A DNA stretch of 64,000 nucleotides from Patiria pectinifera (lineage: Eukaryota; Echinodermata; Asteroidea; Valvatida; Asterinidae). The translations under genes were made by a program, and so were the position numbers. Under the pieces are notes generated by a model. It ran no database searches. It was given only the letters and a program-made list of their open reading frames with translations, and was not told the origin of the DNA. Location: contig CM057130.1 of assembly GCA_029964075.1 (NCBI GenBank), forward strand, positions 7,254,001 through 7,318,000, written 5' to 3'. Of this stretch, positions 1 to 12,045 are shown piece after piece (the first letter of the stretch is position 1; the number at the start of each line of letters is the position of its first letter).

Positions 1-534
1 GACGGAATAGAATGTATGCACTCTGGTGCCAGCTTTACTACGCTTGCTTTGTCCTTTTCCCCTTTTGAGGAAAAACTGGGCCTCTCTCTTTGACCTTTTT
101 CAAAATGTGTTCAGCATTTATTCAAATTCATGTTCATATTCAGTGCTTTATCCCATGTACTAGTTGACATAGTTTAAAGAAATAATTCCTCGTTTATATT
201 TTATATATTATAAGGACTTTGAAGTCGTCTGTTCCTGATTGTATCATTCAATAATGTGTAATTCATTCATATTTTCATAGGTATTCTCATGATGGGGTCA
301 TAATTAGTACAGATTTACTCAGGTTTTTTTCATTTTAAGAAACTACCAAGTTAGAATGTATATACATTTGATGAGTTTTGTAACTACTAGTCCTAATTGT
401 TAATACATAATCAATTTAAATTCTAAATAATTTAACACATGCTTCATTGAAATGGTGTGAAATACATTACTGTATATACTTTATTCACAACTTGGCCATA
501 TTAGACTTCAGTTACCTGTTGTTAATAATAGACA
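1..534. other. intergenic, nothing recognised
   Basis: AT-rich sequence with no long open frame, no splice-bounded exon and no repeat that I can match elsewhere in the window. It lies downstream of the only gene. Confidence 0.6.
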
Positions 535-612
535 TAATTGCCAGCGCCTGGAGTACCTAATTGTTGGTATATACGTGCGCTATAAGACTCCGGTATTATT
601 ATTATTATTAAA
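535..612 (+). repeat. 3' tail of a tRNA-derived SINE
   Basis: The stretch runs from CAGCGCCTGGAGTACCTAAT through CTATAAGACTCCGG and ends in (ATT)n. Its reverse complement matches the tail of the longer SINE at about 33700-34117, including TTAGGTACTC and GTCTTATAGC. Only the last ~75 bp are present, as expected for a 5'-truncated retroposed copy. Confidence 0.6.
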
Positions 613-981
613 TTGAGAGCGAGGTAAACTCATCATTTTTGGAACTTGCGAGTAGAAATGAAAAGCACTGAAATAAAAAAGTTCATTACAAATTAATATT
701 ACCAGTCTGCTCTGATGAATAGTTTAAAATTTGTGAGTAAACATACCGTTTTGAACCACATTTAAAAAAAAAAATATTAAAGTGAGGCTTGGAACGCACT
801 CCAATCATACAATAGGCTGGCACCATCCATTCAAAATTCAACAGTTTACAGCTTATAGAAGGGATTCAGGGAACATGATCAAAAATGGCTTCCGTGTGAA
901 TAAGGTGTATTGTATAAAGTAAAAAATTTTGAGACAATATTTTCATAAACCTGGGTAAAATTATTTGGTCAATTATCCTGT
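613..981. other. intergenic, nothing recognised
   Basis: AT-rich, with a poly-A run near 762-772. I see no open frame or repeat here. Confidence 0.5.
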
Positions 982-1465
982 TATACAGGGTGGATAAAAA
1001 AAAAAGAAACCAAGATATCATTGCTACCGGTAATTGGAACAGAAGTAGGGCACATGTGAATCAAAGGAAGATATCCTCTGTTAGGGTTGAATCTCCTCTT
1101 TAAAATGAAACCCTGATCATGTCATTACATTCACGGCCAACTGAGCAGTGAGCTATTTTGTGAAAGGGTCTATTTAGAGAGTTACACCACTTTTCATGGT
1201 GAAATCACCTTTTTTCCCCACCTGCCTTGATTGGCAACCATAGCCTTTCACTCTGTGAACAAAAAAAGTGGCACACTTCTCTAAGTTACATAGACCCTTT
1301 CATAAAATCACTGCTCAGTCAACCGTGAATGTAATGACATGACCAGGGTGTCATTTTAAAGAGGGGATCAACCCTAACAGAGGATATCTCCCTTTGATTC
1401 ATATGTGCCCTACTTCTGTTCCAATTAGCAATATCTCGGTTTCGGGTTTTTTTTTTATCTGTATA
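982..1465. mobile_element. foldback MITE with long terminal inverted repeats
   Basis: The left arm (about 982-1190) and right arm (about 1265-1465) are imperfect inverted copies of each other. Matching pairs include AGGGCACATGTGAATCAAAG with CTTTGATTCATATGTGCCCT, and ATATCCTCTGTTAGGGTTGA with its complement. The ends read TATACAG(G/A) followed by ATAAAAAAA. The spacer is only ~75 bp and there is no coding capacity, so this is a non-autonomous foldback element. Confidence 0.8.
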
Positions 1466-1683
1466 CATGTAGTCCTGTCTTTATCTAGTACTTTGGATAA
1501 TTCTTCAAAGTTTTCAGCTCTTCTGCGAAAAGTTTGATGTGTTTGCAACACTTTTTTTCTAATTTTGATTATTTTCACTAGTACACCCTTTGTAGTTGAC
1601 TAATAAGTGGGCTGTTTATTTTATTCTTTTTTTTTTTGGTCTCCATAAAATAATCTGTGTATCATGTTGAGATTTGTAATTAT

Positions 1684-2206
1684 TCAGGAAAAATAAGCGT
1701 GAAGTGTATTAAAATGTCATAGTTTGTAGTAAACAAAAAAGATAATCTGTATACATGTCTGTTTACAGAAATTCAATCTCAAAATAAGTAAGCAAACAAA
1801 CACATGAGTAAAATTAGGCTTTGCTAGCATCTAGGGAAAAGCCAAAGAATTACAGACACGAAACAGTTGTAGTATATCATATCATTGTCATTTAATTTCG
1901 TTTTCTCTTTCTTGTCATCCCTGATTTTTTGACATGTATCATACACTTTGTCAACGAAGCACTTAAAGATGTGTCAACACAAAGAATACAGAAATATTCT
2001 TGTGAACTAACCAATCCAAATGTCAATTCACGTGAAGTATAAAAACACAAACACACCAACCAATACAAAACACCTTTGTAAATTGGACGATGCAATTCGT
2101 CTTGCTGTTGGAAGAATATTGCACTTAAACAAAAAATGAAGGTCACTTTCCATAACCTCGAATGGAAATAAAATTTCAAAGTCTTTTAAGTGTGTTTATG
2201 GGAGAG
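1684..2206. repeat. composite-block module M, copy 1
   Basis: A ~520 bp segment present three times in direct orientation (also at about 6563-7090 and 7813-8362). Shared landmarks are GTCATAGTTTGTAGTAAA, GCTAGCATCT, TTACAGACA(C/T)GAAACAG and the end ATGGGAGAGGTTT. The 67 bp satellite begins exactly after that end. All three copies carry a short open frame on the minus strand (95 codons here), but the frame is cut by a stop in copy 3, so I do not call it a gene. A TATAAAA-like string lies near 2038 on the plus strand. Confidence 0.85.
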
Positions 2207-4603
2207 GTTTTGTAAGGGGTTAACCTTGCACTTTGAGCGAAATTGGGCAAAATAAGACTTTTTTGAATAATTTCGGATTGTAGGGGGTTAATCTTGCATT
2301 TTGAGCGAAATTGGGCAAAATCAGACGTTTATGACAAGTTTCAATTTGTAAGGGGTTAACCTTGCATCTTGTGCGAAAATGGGCAAAATCGGACGTTCAG
2401 TGAAAATGTTCAATTTGTAAGGGGTTAACCTTGCATTTTGAGCGAAATTGGGCAAAATCAGACGTTTATGCACAATTTCGATTTGTAAGGGGTTAACCTT
2501 GCATTTAACCTTGCATTTTGAGCGAAATTGGCCAAAATAGACGTTTAGGAAAAAAATTTGGATTGTAAGGGGTTAACTAGCATTTTGAGCGAAATTAGGC
2601 AAAATCCAACTTTTCTGAAAAATTTCAACTTGTGAGGGGTAAACCTTGCATTTTGAGCAAAATTGGGCAAAATCCGATTTTTTTCCTGAAAATTTCCATT
2701 TGTAAGGGGTTAACCTTGCATTTTGAGCGAAATTGGGCAAAAACAAACGTTTATGCAAAATTTCAATTTGTAAGGGTTTAACTCTGCATTTTGAGCGAAA
2801 TTGGGCAAAATCAGACGTTTATGAACTATTCGGATTGTAAGGGGTTAACCTTGCATTTTGAGCAAAATTGGGCAAAATCAGACGTTTTTGAAAATTTTTG
2901 AATTGTAAGGGGTTAACCTTGCATTTTTAGCAAATTTGGGTAAAATCAGACGTTTATGACAAGTTTCAATTTGTAAGGGGTTAACCTTGCATTTTGAGCA
3001 AAATTGGGCAAAATTTCAATTTGTAAGGGGTAAACCTTGCATTTGTAGCGAAATTGGGCAAAAACAAACGTTTATGCAAACTTTTCAATTTGTAAGGGGC
3101 TCACCTTGCATTTTGAGCGAAATTGGGCAAATTAAGATGTTAATGAAAAAGTTCGGATTGTAAGGGGTTAACCTTGCATTTTTTGCTACATTGGGCTAAA
3201 ACAAACGTTTATGCAAAATTTCAATTTGTAAGGATTTAACTCTGCATTTTGAGCGAAATTGGGCAAAATACGACGTTCATGAACTATTCGGATTGTAAGG
3301 GGTTAACTAGCATTTTGAGCGAAATTAGGCAAACTCCAACTTTTCTGAAAAATTTCAACTTGTGAGGGGTAAACCTTGCATTTTGAGCAAAATTGGGCAA
3401 AATCCGACTTTTCTGAAAATTTCCATTTGTAAGGGGTCAACCTTGCATTTTGAGCAAAATTGGGCGAAATCAGACGTTTTTGAAAATTTTCGAATTGTAA
3501 GGGGTTAACCTTGCATTTTTAGCAAATTTGGGCAAAAACAGACGTTTATGAACTATTTCGGATTGTAGGGGTTAACCTTGCAGTTTTAGCGAAATTGGGC
3601 GAAATCAGACGTTTTTGAAAATTTTCGAATTGTAAGGGGTTGACCTTGCATTTTTAGCAAATTTGGGCAAAAGCAGACGTTTATGACAATTTTCAATTTG
3701 TAAGGGGTTAACCTTGCATTTTGAGCGAAATTGGGCAAAACCGGACGTTCAGTGAAAATGTTCAATTTGTAAGGGGTTAACCTTGCATTTTGAGCGAAAT
3801 TGGGCAAAATCAGACGTTTATGCAAAATTTCAATTTGTAAGGGGTTAACCTTGCATTTAACCTTGCATTTTGAGCGAAATTGGCCAAAATAGACGTTCAG
3901 GGGAAAATTTGGATTGTAAGGGGTTAACTAGCATTTTGAGCGAAATTAGGCAAAATCCAACTTTTCTGAAAAATTTCAACTTGTGAGGGGGTAAACCTTG
4001 CATTTTGAGCAAAATTGGGCAAAATCCGACTTTTCTGAAAATTTCCATTTGTAAGGGGTTAACCTTGCATTTTGAGCGAAATTGGGCGAAATCAGACGTT
4101 TTTGAAAATGTTCGAATTGTAAGGGGTTAACCTTGCATTTTTAGCAAATTTGGGCAAAATCAGACGTTTATGAAAAGTTTTAATTTGTAAGGGGTTAACC
4201 TTGCATTTTGATCGAAATTGGGCAAAATCAGACGTTTTTGAATAATTTCGGATTGTGAGGGTTAACCTTGCTTTTTTTTAAGCTAAATTGGGCTAAATCA
4301 GACGTTTATGAAAAATGTCAATTTGTAAGGGGTTAACCTTGCATTTTAAGCGAAATTGGGCGAAATCAGACGTTTTTCAAAATTTTCGAATTGTAAGGGG
4401 TTAACCTTGCATTTTTAGCAAATTTGGGCAAAAACAGACGTTTATGAACTATTTCGGATTGTAAGGGGTTAACCTTGCATTTTGAGCAAATTGGGCAAAA
4501 TCAGACGTTTTTGAAAATGTTTGAATTGTAAGGGGTTAACCTTGCATTTTTAGCAAATTTGGGCAAAATCAGACGTTTATGAAAAGTTTCAATTTGTAAG
4601 GGG

Positions 4604-5431
4604 TTAACCTTGCACTGTGAGCGAAATTGGGCAAAACAAGACTTTTTTGAATAATTTCGGATTGTAGGTTTTAATCTTGCATTTTGAGCGAAATTGGGCA
4701 AAATCAGACGATTATGACAAGTTTCAATTTGTAAGGGGCTAACCTTGCATTCTGAGCGAAATTGGGCAAAATCGGAAGTTGAGTGAAAATGTTCAATTTG
4801 TAAGGTGTTAACCTTGCATTTTGAGCGAAATTGGACAAAATCAGACGTTCAGTGAAAATGTTCAATTTGTAAGGGGCTAACCTTGCATTTTGAGCGAAAG
4901 TGGGCCAAGTCCAACGTTTATGCAAAATTTCAATTTGTAAGGGGGTTAACCTTGCATTTAACCGTGCATTTTGAGCGAAATTGGCCAAAATAGACGTTTA
5001 TGAAAAATTTTGGATTGTAAGGGGTTAACTAGCACTTTGAGCGAAATTAGGCAAAATCCAACTTTTCTGAAAAATTTCCATTTGTAAGGGTTCAACCTTG
5101 CATTTTGAACAAAATTGGGCAAAATAAGACGTTTATGAATAATTTCGGATTGTGAGGGTTAACCTTGCATTTTTTAGCTAAATTGGGCTAAATCAGACGT
5201 TTATGAAAAATGTCAATTTGTAAGGGGTTAACCTTGCATTTTGAGCGAAATTGGGCAAAAACAAACGTTTATGCAAAATTTCAATTTGTAAGGGTTTAAC
5301 TCTGCATTTTGAGCGAAATTGGGCAAAATAAGACGTTTATGAACTATTCGGATTGTAAGGGGTTAACCTTGCATTTTGAGCAAAATTGGGCAAAATCAGA
5401 CGTTTTTGAAAATTTTCGAATTGTAAGGGGT
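4604..5431. repeat. higher-order satellite unit, copy 1 (~828 bp)
   Basis: A block of about 12 monomers that is repeated nearly identically at 5432-6259. It includes the rare variants TTGCACTGTGAGCG, GGAAGTTGAGTG and CATTTAACCGTGCA. It differs by only a few substitutions and single-base indels. Confidence 0.85.
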
Positions 5432-6259
5432 TAACCTTGCACTGTGAGCGAAATTGGGCAAAACAAGACTTTTTTTGAATAATTTCGGATTGTAGGGGTT
5501 AATCTTGCATTTTGAGCGAAATTGGGCAAAATCAGACGATTATGACAAGTTTCAATTTGTAAGGGGCTAACCTTGCATTCTGAGCGAAATTGGGCAAAAT
5601 CGGAAGTTGAGTGAAAATGTTCAATTTGTAAGGTGTTAACCTTGCATTTTGAGCGAAATTGGACAAAATCAGACGTTCAGTGAAAATGTTCAATTTGTAA
5701 GGGGCTAACCTTGCATTTTGAGCGAAAGTGGGCCAAGTCCAACGTTTATGCAAAATTTCAATTTGTAAGGGGGTTAACCTTGCATTTAACCGTGCATTTT
5801 GAGCGAAATTGGCCAAAATAGACGTTTATGAAAAATTTTGGATTGTAAGGGGTTAACTAGCACTTTGAGCGAAATTAGGCAAAATCCAACTTTTCTGAAA
5901 AATTTCCATTTGTAAGGGTTCAACCTTGCATTTTGAACAAAATTGGGCAAAATAAGACGTTTATGAATAATTTCGGATTGTGAGGGTTAACCTTGCATTT
6001 TTTAGCTAAATTGGGCTAAATCAGACGTTTATGAAAAATGTCAAGTTGTAAGGGGTTAACCTTGCATTTTGAGCGAAATTGGGCAAAAACAAACGTTTAT
6101 GCAAAATTTCAATTTGTAAGGGTTTAACTCTGCATTTTGAGCGAAATTGGGCAAAATAAGACGTTTATGAACTATTCGAATTGTAAGGGGTTAACCTTGC
6201 ATTTTGAGCAAAATTGGGCAAAATCAGACGTTTTTGAAAATTTTCGAATTGTAAGGGGT
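5432..6259. repeat. higher-order satellite unit, copy 2 (~828 bp)
   Basis: Tandem partner of 4604-5431, with the same order of variant monomers. Differences I can see include an extra T in the ACTTTTTTT run, TAGGGGTT against TAGGTTTT, and CAAGTTG against CAATTTG. This indicates a recent unequal exchange. Confidence 0.85.
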
Positions 6260-6562
6260 TAACCTTGCATTTTTAGCAAATTTGGGTAAAATCAGACGTT
6301 TATGACAAGTTTCAATTTGTAAGGGGTTAACCTTGCATTTTGAGCGAAATTGGGCAAAATTTCAATTTGTAAGGGGTAAACCTTGCATTTGTAGCGAAAT
6401 TGGGCAAAAACAAACGTTTATGCAAACTTTTCAATTTGTAAGGGGCTCACCTTGCATTTTGAGCGAAATTGGGCAAATTAAGACGTTAATGAAAAAGTTC
6501 GGATTGTAAGGGGTTAACCTTGCATTTTTTTTGCTACATTGGGCAAAATCAGACGTTTATAC

Positions 6563-7090
6563 ATTTTTAGCGAAATCAGGAAAAATTATTCGTCATAGTT
6601 TGTAGTAAAAAAAAAGAAGAAGATAATTTGTACATTTTTGTTTTCAATTTTCCCTCTACAGCAAAGTCAATCTCAAAAACCAAGTAAACAAACAAATGAG
6701 TAAAAATGAGGCTAGCATCTCGGGAAAAGCCAAGGAATTACAGACATGAAACAGTTGTAGTATATCATATCATTGTCATTTAATTTCGTTTTCTCTTTCT
6801 TGTCATCCCTGATTTTTTGACATGTATCATACACTTTGTCAACGAAGCACTTAAAGATGTGTCAACACAAAGAATACAGAAATATTCTTGTGAACTAACC
6901 AATCCAAATGTCAATTCATGTGAAGTATAAAAACACAAACACACCAACCAATACAAAACACCGTTGTAAATTGGACGATGCAATTCGTCTTGATCTTGGA
7001 AGAATATTGCACTTAAACAAAAAATGAAAGTCACTTTCCATCACCTAGAATGAAAACAAAATTTCAAAGTCTTCGAAGTGTTTTTATGGG
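6563..7090. repeat. composite-block module M, copy 2
   Basis: Second direct copy of the module, between the two satellite arrays. It starts ACATTTTTAGCGAAATCAGG, as copy 3 does, and ends ATGGGAGAGGTTTTATAAGG at the start of array 2. It contains CAATTTTCCCTCTACAGCAA, shared with copy 3 but changed in copy 1, so copies 2 and 3 are closer relatives. Confidence 0.85.
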
Positions 7091-7812
7091 AGAGGTTTTA
7101 TAAGGGGTTAACCTTGCATTTTGAGCGAAATTGGGCAAAATAAGACTTTTTTGAATTATTTCGGATTATAGGGGGTTAATCTTGCATTTTGAGCGAAATT
7201 GGGCAAAATCGGACGTTCAGTGAAAATGTTCAATTTGTAAGGGGTTAACCTTAAATCAGACGTTTATGCAAAATTTCAATTTGTAAGGGGTAAACCTTGC
7301 ATTTGTAGCGAAATTGGGCAAAATCAGGCGTTTATGCAAAATTTCAATTTGTAAGGGTTTAACTTTGCATTTTGAGCGAAATTGGGCAAATAAGACGTTT
7401 ATCAACTATTTCGGATTGTTAGGGGTTAACCTTGCATTTTGAGCGAAATTGGGCAAAATCAGACGTTTTTGAAAATTTTCGAATTGTAAGGGGTTAACCT
7501 TGCATTTTTAGCAAATTTGGGCAAAATCAGACGTTTATGAAAAATGTCAATTTGTAAGGGGTTAACCTTGCATTTTGAGCGAAATTGGGCAAAATAAGAC
7601 GTTTATGAACTATTTCGGTTTGTAAGGGGTTAACCTTGCATTTTGAGCGAAGTTGGGCAAACTCAGACGTTTATGAAAAAATGTCAATTTGAAAGGGGTA
7701 AACCTTGCATTTGTAGCGAAATTGGGCAAAAACAAATGTTTATGCAAACTTTTCAATTTGTAAGGGGCTAACCTTGCATTTTGAGCGAAATTGGGCAAAA
7801 TCAGACGTTTAT
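7091..7812. repeat. 67 bp satellite array 2 (about 11 monomers)
   Basis: The same monomer family and orientation as array 1, starting directly after module copy 2 and ending where module copy 3 begins. It includes a truncated monomer at about 7248-7262, where GGTTAACCTT runs straight into AAATCAGACG. Confidence 0.9.
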
Positions 7813-8362
7813 ACATTTTTAGCGAAATCAGAAAAAGGAAGCATAAAGTGTATTAATCGTCATAGTTTGAAGTAAACAAAAAAAGTTAATTTGTATATAT
7901 TTGTTTTCAATTTTCCCTCTACAGCAAAGTCAATCTCAAAAACCAAGTAAACAAACAAATGAGTAAAAATGAGGCTAGCATCTCGGGAAAAGCCAAAGAA
8001 TTACAGACATGAAACAGTTGTAGTATATCATATCATTGTCATTTAATTTCGTTTTCTCTTTCTTGTCATCCCTGATTTTTCGACATGTATCATACACTTT
8101 GTGAACGAAGCACTTAAAGATGTGTCAACACAAAGAATTCAGAAATATTCTTGTGAACTAACCAATCCAAATGTCAATTCATGTGAAGTATAAAAACACA
8201 AACACACCAACCAATACAAAACACCTTTGTAAATTGGACGATGCAATCCGTCTTGCTCTTGGAAGAATATTGCACTTAAACAAAAAATGAAAGTCACTTT
8301 CCATAACCTCGAATGAAAACAAAATTTCAAAGTCTTCTAAGTGTGTTTATGGGAGAGGTATC
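7813..8362. repeat. composite-block module M, copy 3
   Basis: Third direct copy. It ends ATGGGAGAGGTATC and is followed by unrelated sequence instead of satellite, so it closes the block. Its minus-strand open frame is shortened by a stop from the change GAATACAG to GAATTCAG near 8136, which argues that the frame is not under selection. Confidence 0.85.
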
Positions 8363-9754
8363 AAAGCTCGTGATTTCATACAAAATATCTGCATATGAGA
8401 AGTAATGTCTTATAAAAACAAACTGGCAAAATGTTTTTGTTACCAAAATATTCAACTTTTAGCATAGCTTCTTTTATGCATAAGTTATTGTCGTCTGGTA
8501 ATAAGTCTTGTATAATTGGGAATGAAGCAAAGAGCATAGCTACAGAGATTGGTCAGGTAAAAAAAGCTGACATGTATATCAAAAGTTTATCAAAATGGAA
8601 GAGTCACAGGTATTTCTACCATTGAACACTCGGACGTCAGTTTCAAGAGGGAAAGAAAGGTGGTTCTTTCATCTGCAGAAGCACCGTCTTTGCATAAGGG
8701 TCCTGTTTGTAAAAATCAGCAAAACAAATTTAGCTAGACAATTACCTCTGATAAAATGGTACTTTTGTACAAAAAAAACCTCTGGCATTAGTGAGAGTGA
8801 TCTCTTAATCTGGAGGTTGGTTGACCTCTCGTATGAGTGGTATTTTGGTAATGATGTAACTTTGGTTGAAAAACCAGGCTTTCATTTTGTGACTTGAAAT
8901 ATCTGGAATCATATAAAAATATGTATTTGCCCCACATTCTAGGCAATATCACTCTATTAAGTTTTGGCTGAAATTTTTCAACCTTTGTTTTCATTTAGTT
9001 TTCAAAACAAGCCCTTCGTGGACCCATTCAAAAAATGTAAAATCTTGGGGCATACAAAGCTAACACACAGGTAAGTTTTTAAACAAGCTTTTGATATTCT
9101 CAAAAGCGATTCCTTCAATACCTACATAATGCCACAAAACTTTCTTCAATCACTTTGACAAAACTGACCAATATTGTGGAGTGTGTCAATTAATTACTCT
9201 TTTGCATAACGTGTAACCTATAGGTGTACAAAATTTACTTTGTATTTCTATGTAATGTACATGTAATCCGAATACTGCCTCTAAACAGTTTAACTTTGTT
9301 TTTTGAACAAAATATCCCTTTCTACATTTGTACAAAAATCTGCCGACTTTCTTGATGGTCGATCAAGCGTGATGACTGCGAGTGAGTTTCCAAATAAATA
9401 AGTTCCATCATGGACTGGCGGCAAGTCTACATGAGTAAGAAGTAGCCCGAAATTGCAATAACACAATTCATACGTAGTTTTTGAAGACAACTTCGCAAAT
9501 ATGACTTCACAATTTAAATTAAAAAGAATCGCAAATGAAATTGAAAAGAATCTGATATCAAAGGTTAATGAGGTTTTGCAACAGTGACACCTTCGGCATA
9601 TTATGGGGCATTTTTACTTTTTGGGTAAATTAAGAAGAAAAAAAATCACTGTTCCTAATCTCTGAAAAAAAAGAATCTTTATGAATAGAGTTGCCACCAG
9701 TCTAATGAAGAATGGTTTCCCGGGGGCAAATGTCATGGAGTATTAGCAGAAAAT
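8363..9754. other. intergenic, nothing recognised
   Basis: Open frames of 60-100 codons occur on both strands near 8431-8994 and 9290-9490. They overlap each other, have no recognisable motif and look random. I see no repeat or RNA gene. Confidence 0.5.
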
Positions 9755-9900
9755 GCTGTTAAGCAAGTTAACGCGCTAAGCGAAATTCAACAGAGTACCA
9801 GTCACAACCAATACACATAACATACAATCTTGGCTGGTACCCTATAGCTTAAAAAAGCTTTTTGGTGCTTAGTAGATCCATGAAATTGTCCCAAGATCGC
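9755..9900. repeat. decayed interspersed repeat (GCTAAGC type)
   Basis: It contains GCTGTTAAGCAAGTTAACGC, GGCTGGTACCCTATAGCTTA and TTTTGGTGCTTAGTAGATCC. These resemble parts of 10400-10560 (GGCCGGTACCCTGCATCTGC, GTGCTTACCAGCTCCATG) and 11945-12115. It is probably an old MITE family. Boundaries are approximate. Confidence 0.35.
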
Positions 9901-10399
9901 ATTTTTGTTTCCAACACAAAACCACTCTTTTACCCAAATATCGTGCGCAACACGGACCTTGTTTGTCCGCCCGTCAGTAAAACGTAACTTATACATACAG
10001 CACACTGTGCATAAATCATATCTTGGAATTTACAAATATATACATAAGTTAAATAACACGAGCTTCAGGACATAGCTTAATACACGCCACTGGCAAAATA
10101 AATAAATGAGCACAAATGTACCCCCAAAAATGTGAATTAAGATGGTGCGTGACTTTACATAATGCTTCATTATGGCATAACAGAGGTAGCTTGGCAACAT
10201 GCATGTTTGGTAGATTTTTTCATGCCTTACTGTTTTTGCATATCAAGTTTGCATTCTTAACGTTTAAAAAAAACCTGTAAAAAGCTTCATTTAGTGAAGT
10301 TTTAATGCCCATGATAAGCTGCTACAAATGAAGGCGGTAAAACAAACCGTGAATTCAGTCCGACAACACGTGGCAGAAAATATTGCTTTATAGGAAAAT
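9901..10399. other. intergenic, nothing recognised
   Basis: No open frame longer than expected by chance, no splice-bounded exon and no repeat match in the window. Confidence 0.4.
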
Positions 10400-10560
10400 T
10401 CATGCGTCAGCAAAAAAAATGGCTGGTGACTAGTCATAAGCAATTCACATTATGTGGCATTTTTTGGCCGGTACCCTGCATCTGCTAAGCAGATTCTGTG
10501 CTTAAACAATTTGTTGTGCTTACCAGCTCCATGCAACTAGCCCGATTCATTTTGTTGCTT
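10400..10560. repeat. decayed interspersed repeat (GCTAAGC type)
   Basis: Related to the copies near 9755 and 11945 through the GGTACCCTGCATCTGCTAAG and GTGCTTACCAGCTCCATG strings. It is badly decayed, with no clear ends. Confidence 0.35.
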
Positions 10561-10637
10561 TTACTCACCGTCATGCTCCAACACCATTTTGACATCGATC
10601 TTTATGTCAGTTTGACATGGTTTCCAAAGAATATATC

Positions 10638-10934
10638 TAAGGGGCCATTCAAAAATTAACGTTTTGAAACGTCAAAACTATTTTTATTTTTTTTGGAATA
10701 TGTAGGTGGGCGGGTCAAATAATTGAAAAAATGGAAATTCACCTTGCAAAAAAAAAAAAAAAAAAAAAGTCCTTCTGCACACCGTCACTGAATTAGGCAT
10801 ACATGCGTTTGGATTACTTTGAATAGCAGTCAATTTTTTAGATCAAAAATTGGGGTGGGTGGATGGGTAAACAACAATTGGGGGAATATTTTTTTCGAAA
10901 TTTAGTATCCTTGATAATGTTGAATGGCCCCTAA
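10638..10934. mobile_element. MITE with TAAGGGGCCATTCAA termini
   Basis: The left end TAAGGGGCCATTCAA is matched in inverted orientation by TTGAATGGCCCCTAA at the right end. The ~297 bp between has poly-A/T stretches and no coding capacity. This is a non-autonomous DNA transposon. I cannot assign a superfamily. Confidence 0.7.
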
Positions 10935-11181
10935 CATCACAAAATATGATTCCAATCGAAAACACAAATTGTTCAAGTATCGTTTACATCTCACTGCTTG
11001 TACAGTAGTTGGAATAAACTTGGTTTACAATAAAATAAATAAGAGATACAGATTTGGCTTACAGAATACTAAATTTGTGATTGCACATGTAAGCAGCAAG
11101 TTTAGGAGTGGCTTCTTCGTTTATACCACTACTCGCTATTAATATAGAGTAAGAATACTGTTTCTAAATTTTATGCTACCC

Positions 11182-11289
11182 GTGTGCACAATGGACCGAT
11201 CCATTAAGCTCCGCCCATGATGTTTCAGACCAATCATAGCCGTGGTCGTGCTCGGTGGGTGGGGCTAAGCGGATCAGTCTATTGAGCAC
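11182..11289. mobile_element. short palindromic MITE
   Basis: GTGCACAATGGACCGATCCA at the left is matched, with changes, by the reverse complement of GGATCAGTCTATTGAGCAC at the right. The interior is unusually GC-rich for this region (AGCTCCGCCC, GGGTGGGGCTAAG). It is about 108 bp long and non-coding. Confidence 0.6.
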
Positions 11290-12045
11290 AGAGGTAGTAT
11301 TTAACACATCAGGCATGACGCTGGAATGAAAAAAACTCAAGGGCAAAAAAAAGAAGAAGATATGTTGGAACTTGGAAGGCAAGCAACTTTTGAAAACCTG
11401 ATTTTTACATATTCAGAAAGTTTTGTGCATTTGAAGACTTATGCAGTCTGCAAATTTTTCTTCGATCATGATCATGTTCCCCCTCAAAACAAATTGAATA
11501 AACTATTATAAAAATCCCTAAGGTCAAAGGCTGTTTGAGGCATTCAAAAAATCTTTGGGGAAAAAAGGGAGATTTTTTTTCAGCTTTTTTTCAGCTGTTA
11601 GCATTAACCTGAGCATAGCTAGGCACACATTCAGAGAGGTACATACATTAAGTGGACACTTGAATACCATGTGAGAGGCATACTGACAAAGTTGCATCCA
11701 GATTAATACTCATTCTTCACTGAAGAAATAAACGAGAACATTCTCAGAGAAGCGGACTAGTTTTTTACAAAATTTGAATGCTCACACGAAATCATAACCC
11801 TAAACTTTCTCCAAGTCCTCTTCTCTAGTTAATACAAATGATATGAATTACTCTCACTACATTCACTGGACATTCTCCTGCTTATGTTTAAAAGCTGTTA
11901 CAATTTGTAAACAATTTTGTTTCAAATTCAACATCAACTATGTAAAAAATGTTTGCTTTGCCATGCACAGTGCAAAAGTAACCAGCACGGTAACTCAAAA
12001 TACACACAGTTTTGCATAAAATGCAGTTTTTGCTAAGCGAGGTTA
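11290..12045. other. intergenic, nothing coding
   Basis: Downstream of the proposed poly(A) signal. It holds no recognisable exon. The segment from about 11945 belongs to the GCTAAGC-type decayed repeat, which continues to about 12115. Confidence 0.4.

Larger units (their letters stand above)
2207..6562. repeat. 67 bp satellite array 1 (about 65 monomers)
   Basis: Head-to-tail monomers of about 67 bp (range about 64-70). The core is TTGTAAGGGGTTAACCTTGC, then ATTTTGAGCGAAATTGGGCA, then AAATCAGACGTTTATG and a variable AATTTC end. Copy number is estimated as length divided by period. On the minus strand, runs of monomers whose lengths are multiples of three stay open, giving the recurring peptide FAQNARLTPYK. 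This is a by-product of the repeat. Monomer variants recur in the same order at distant places, so the array has higher-order structure. Confidence 0.95.

Noticed and set aside
3586..5816. Minus-strand open frames with repeating FAQNARLTPYK peptide, including two identical 94-codon frames
   Set aside because: They are translations of satellite monomers that stay open only where monomer lengths are multiples of three. The identical pair is explained by the 828 bp tandem duplication.
2207..6562. CRISPR-like array of regular repeats
   Set aside because: The whole 67 bp monomer is repeated, with no unique spacers, and the DNA is animal. It is a satellite.
8431..8994. Overlapping 64-100 codon frames on both strands
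   Set aside because: No motif, no repeat in relatives visible here, and mutually overlapping. Consistent with chance.
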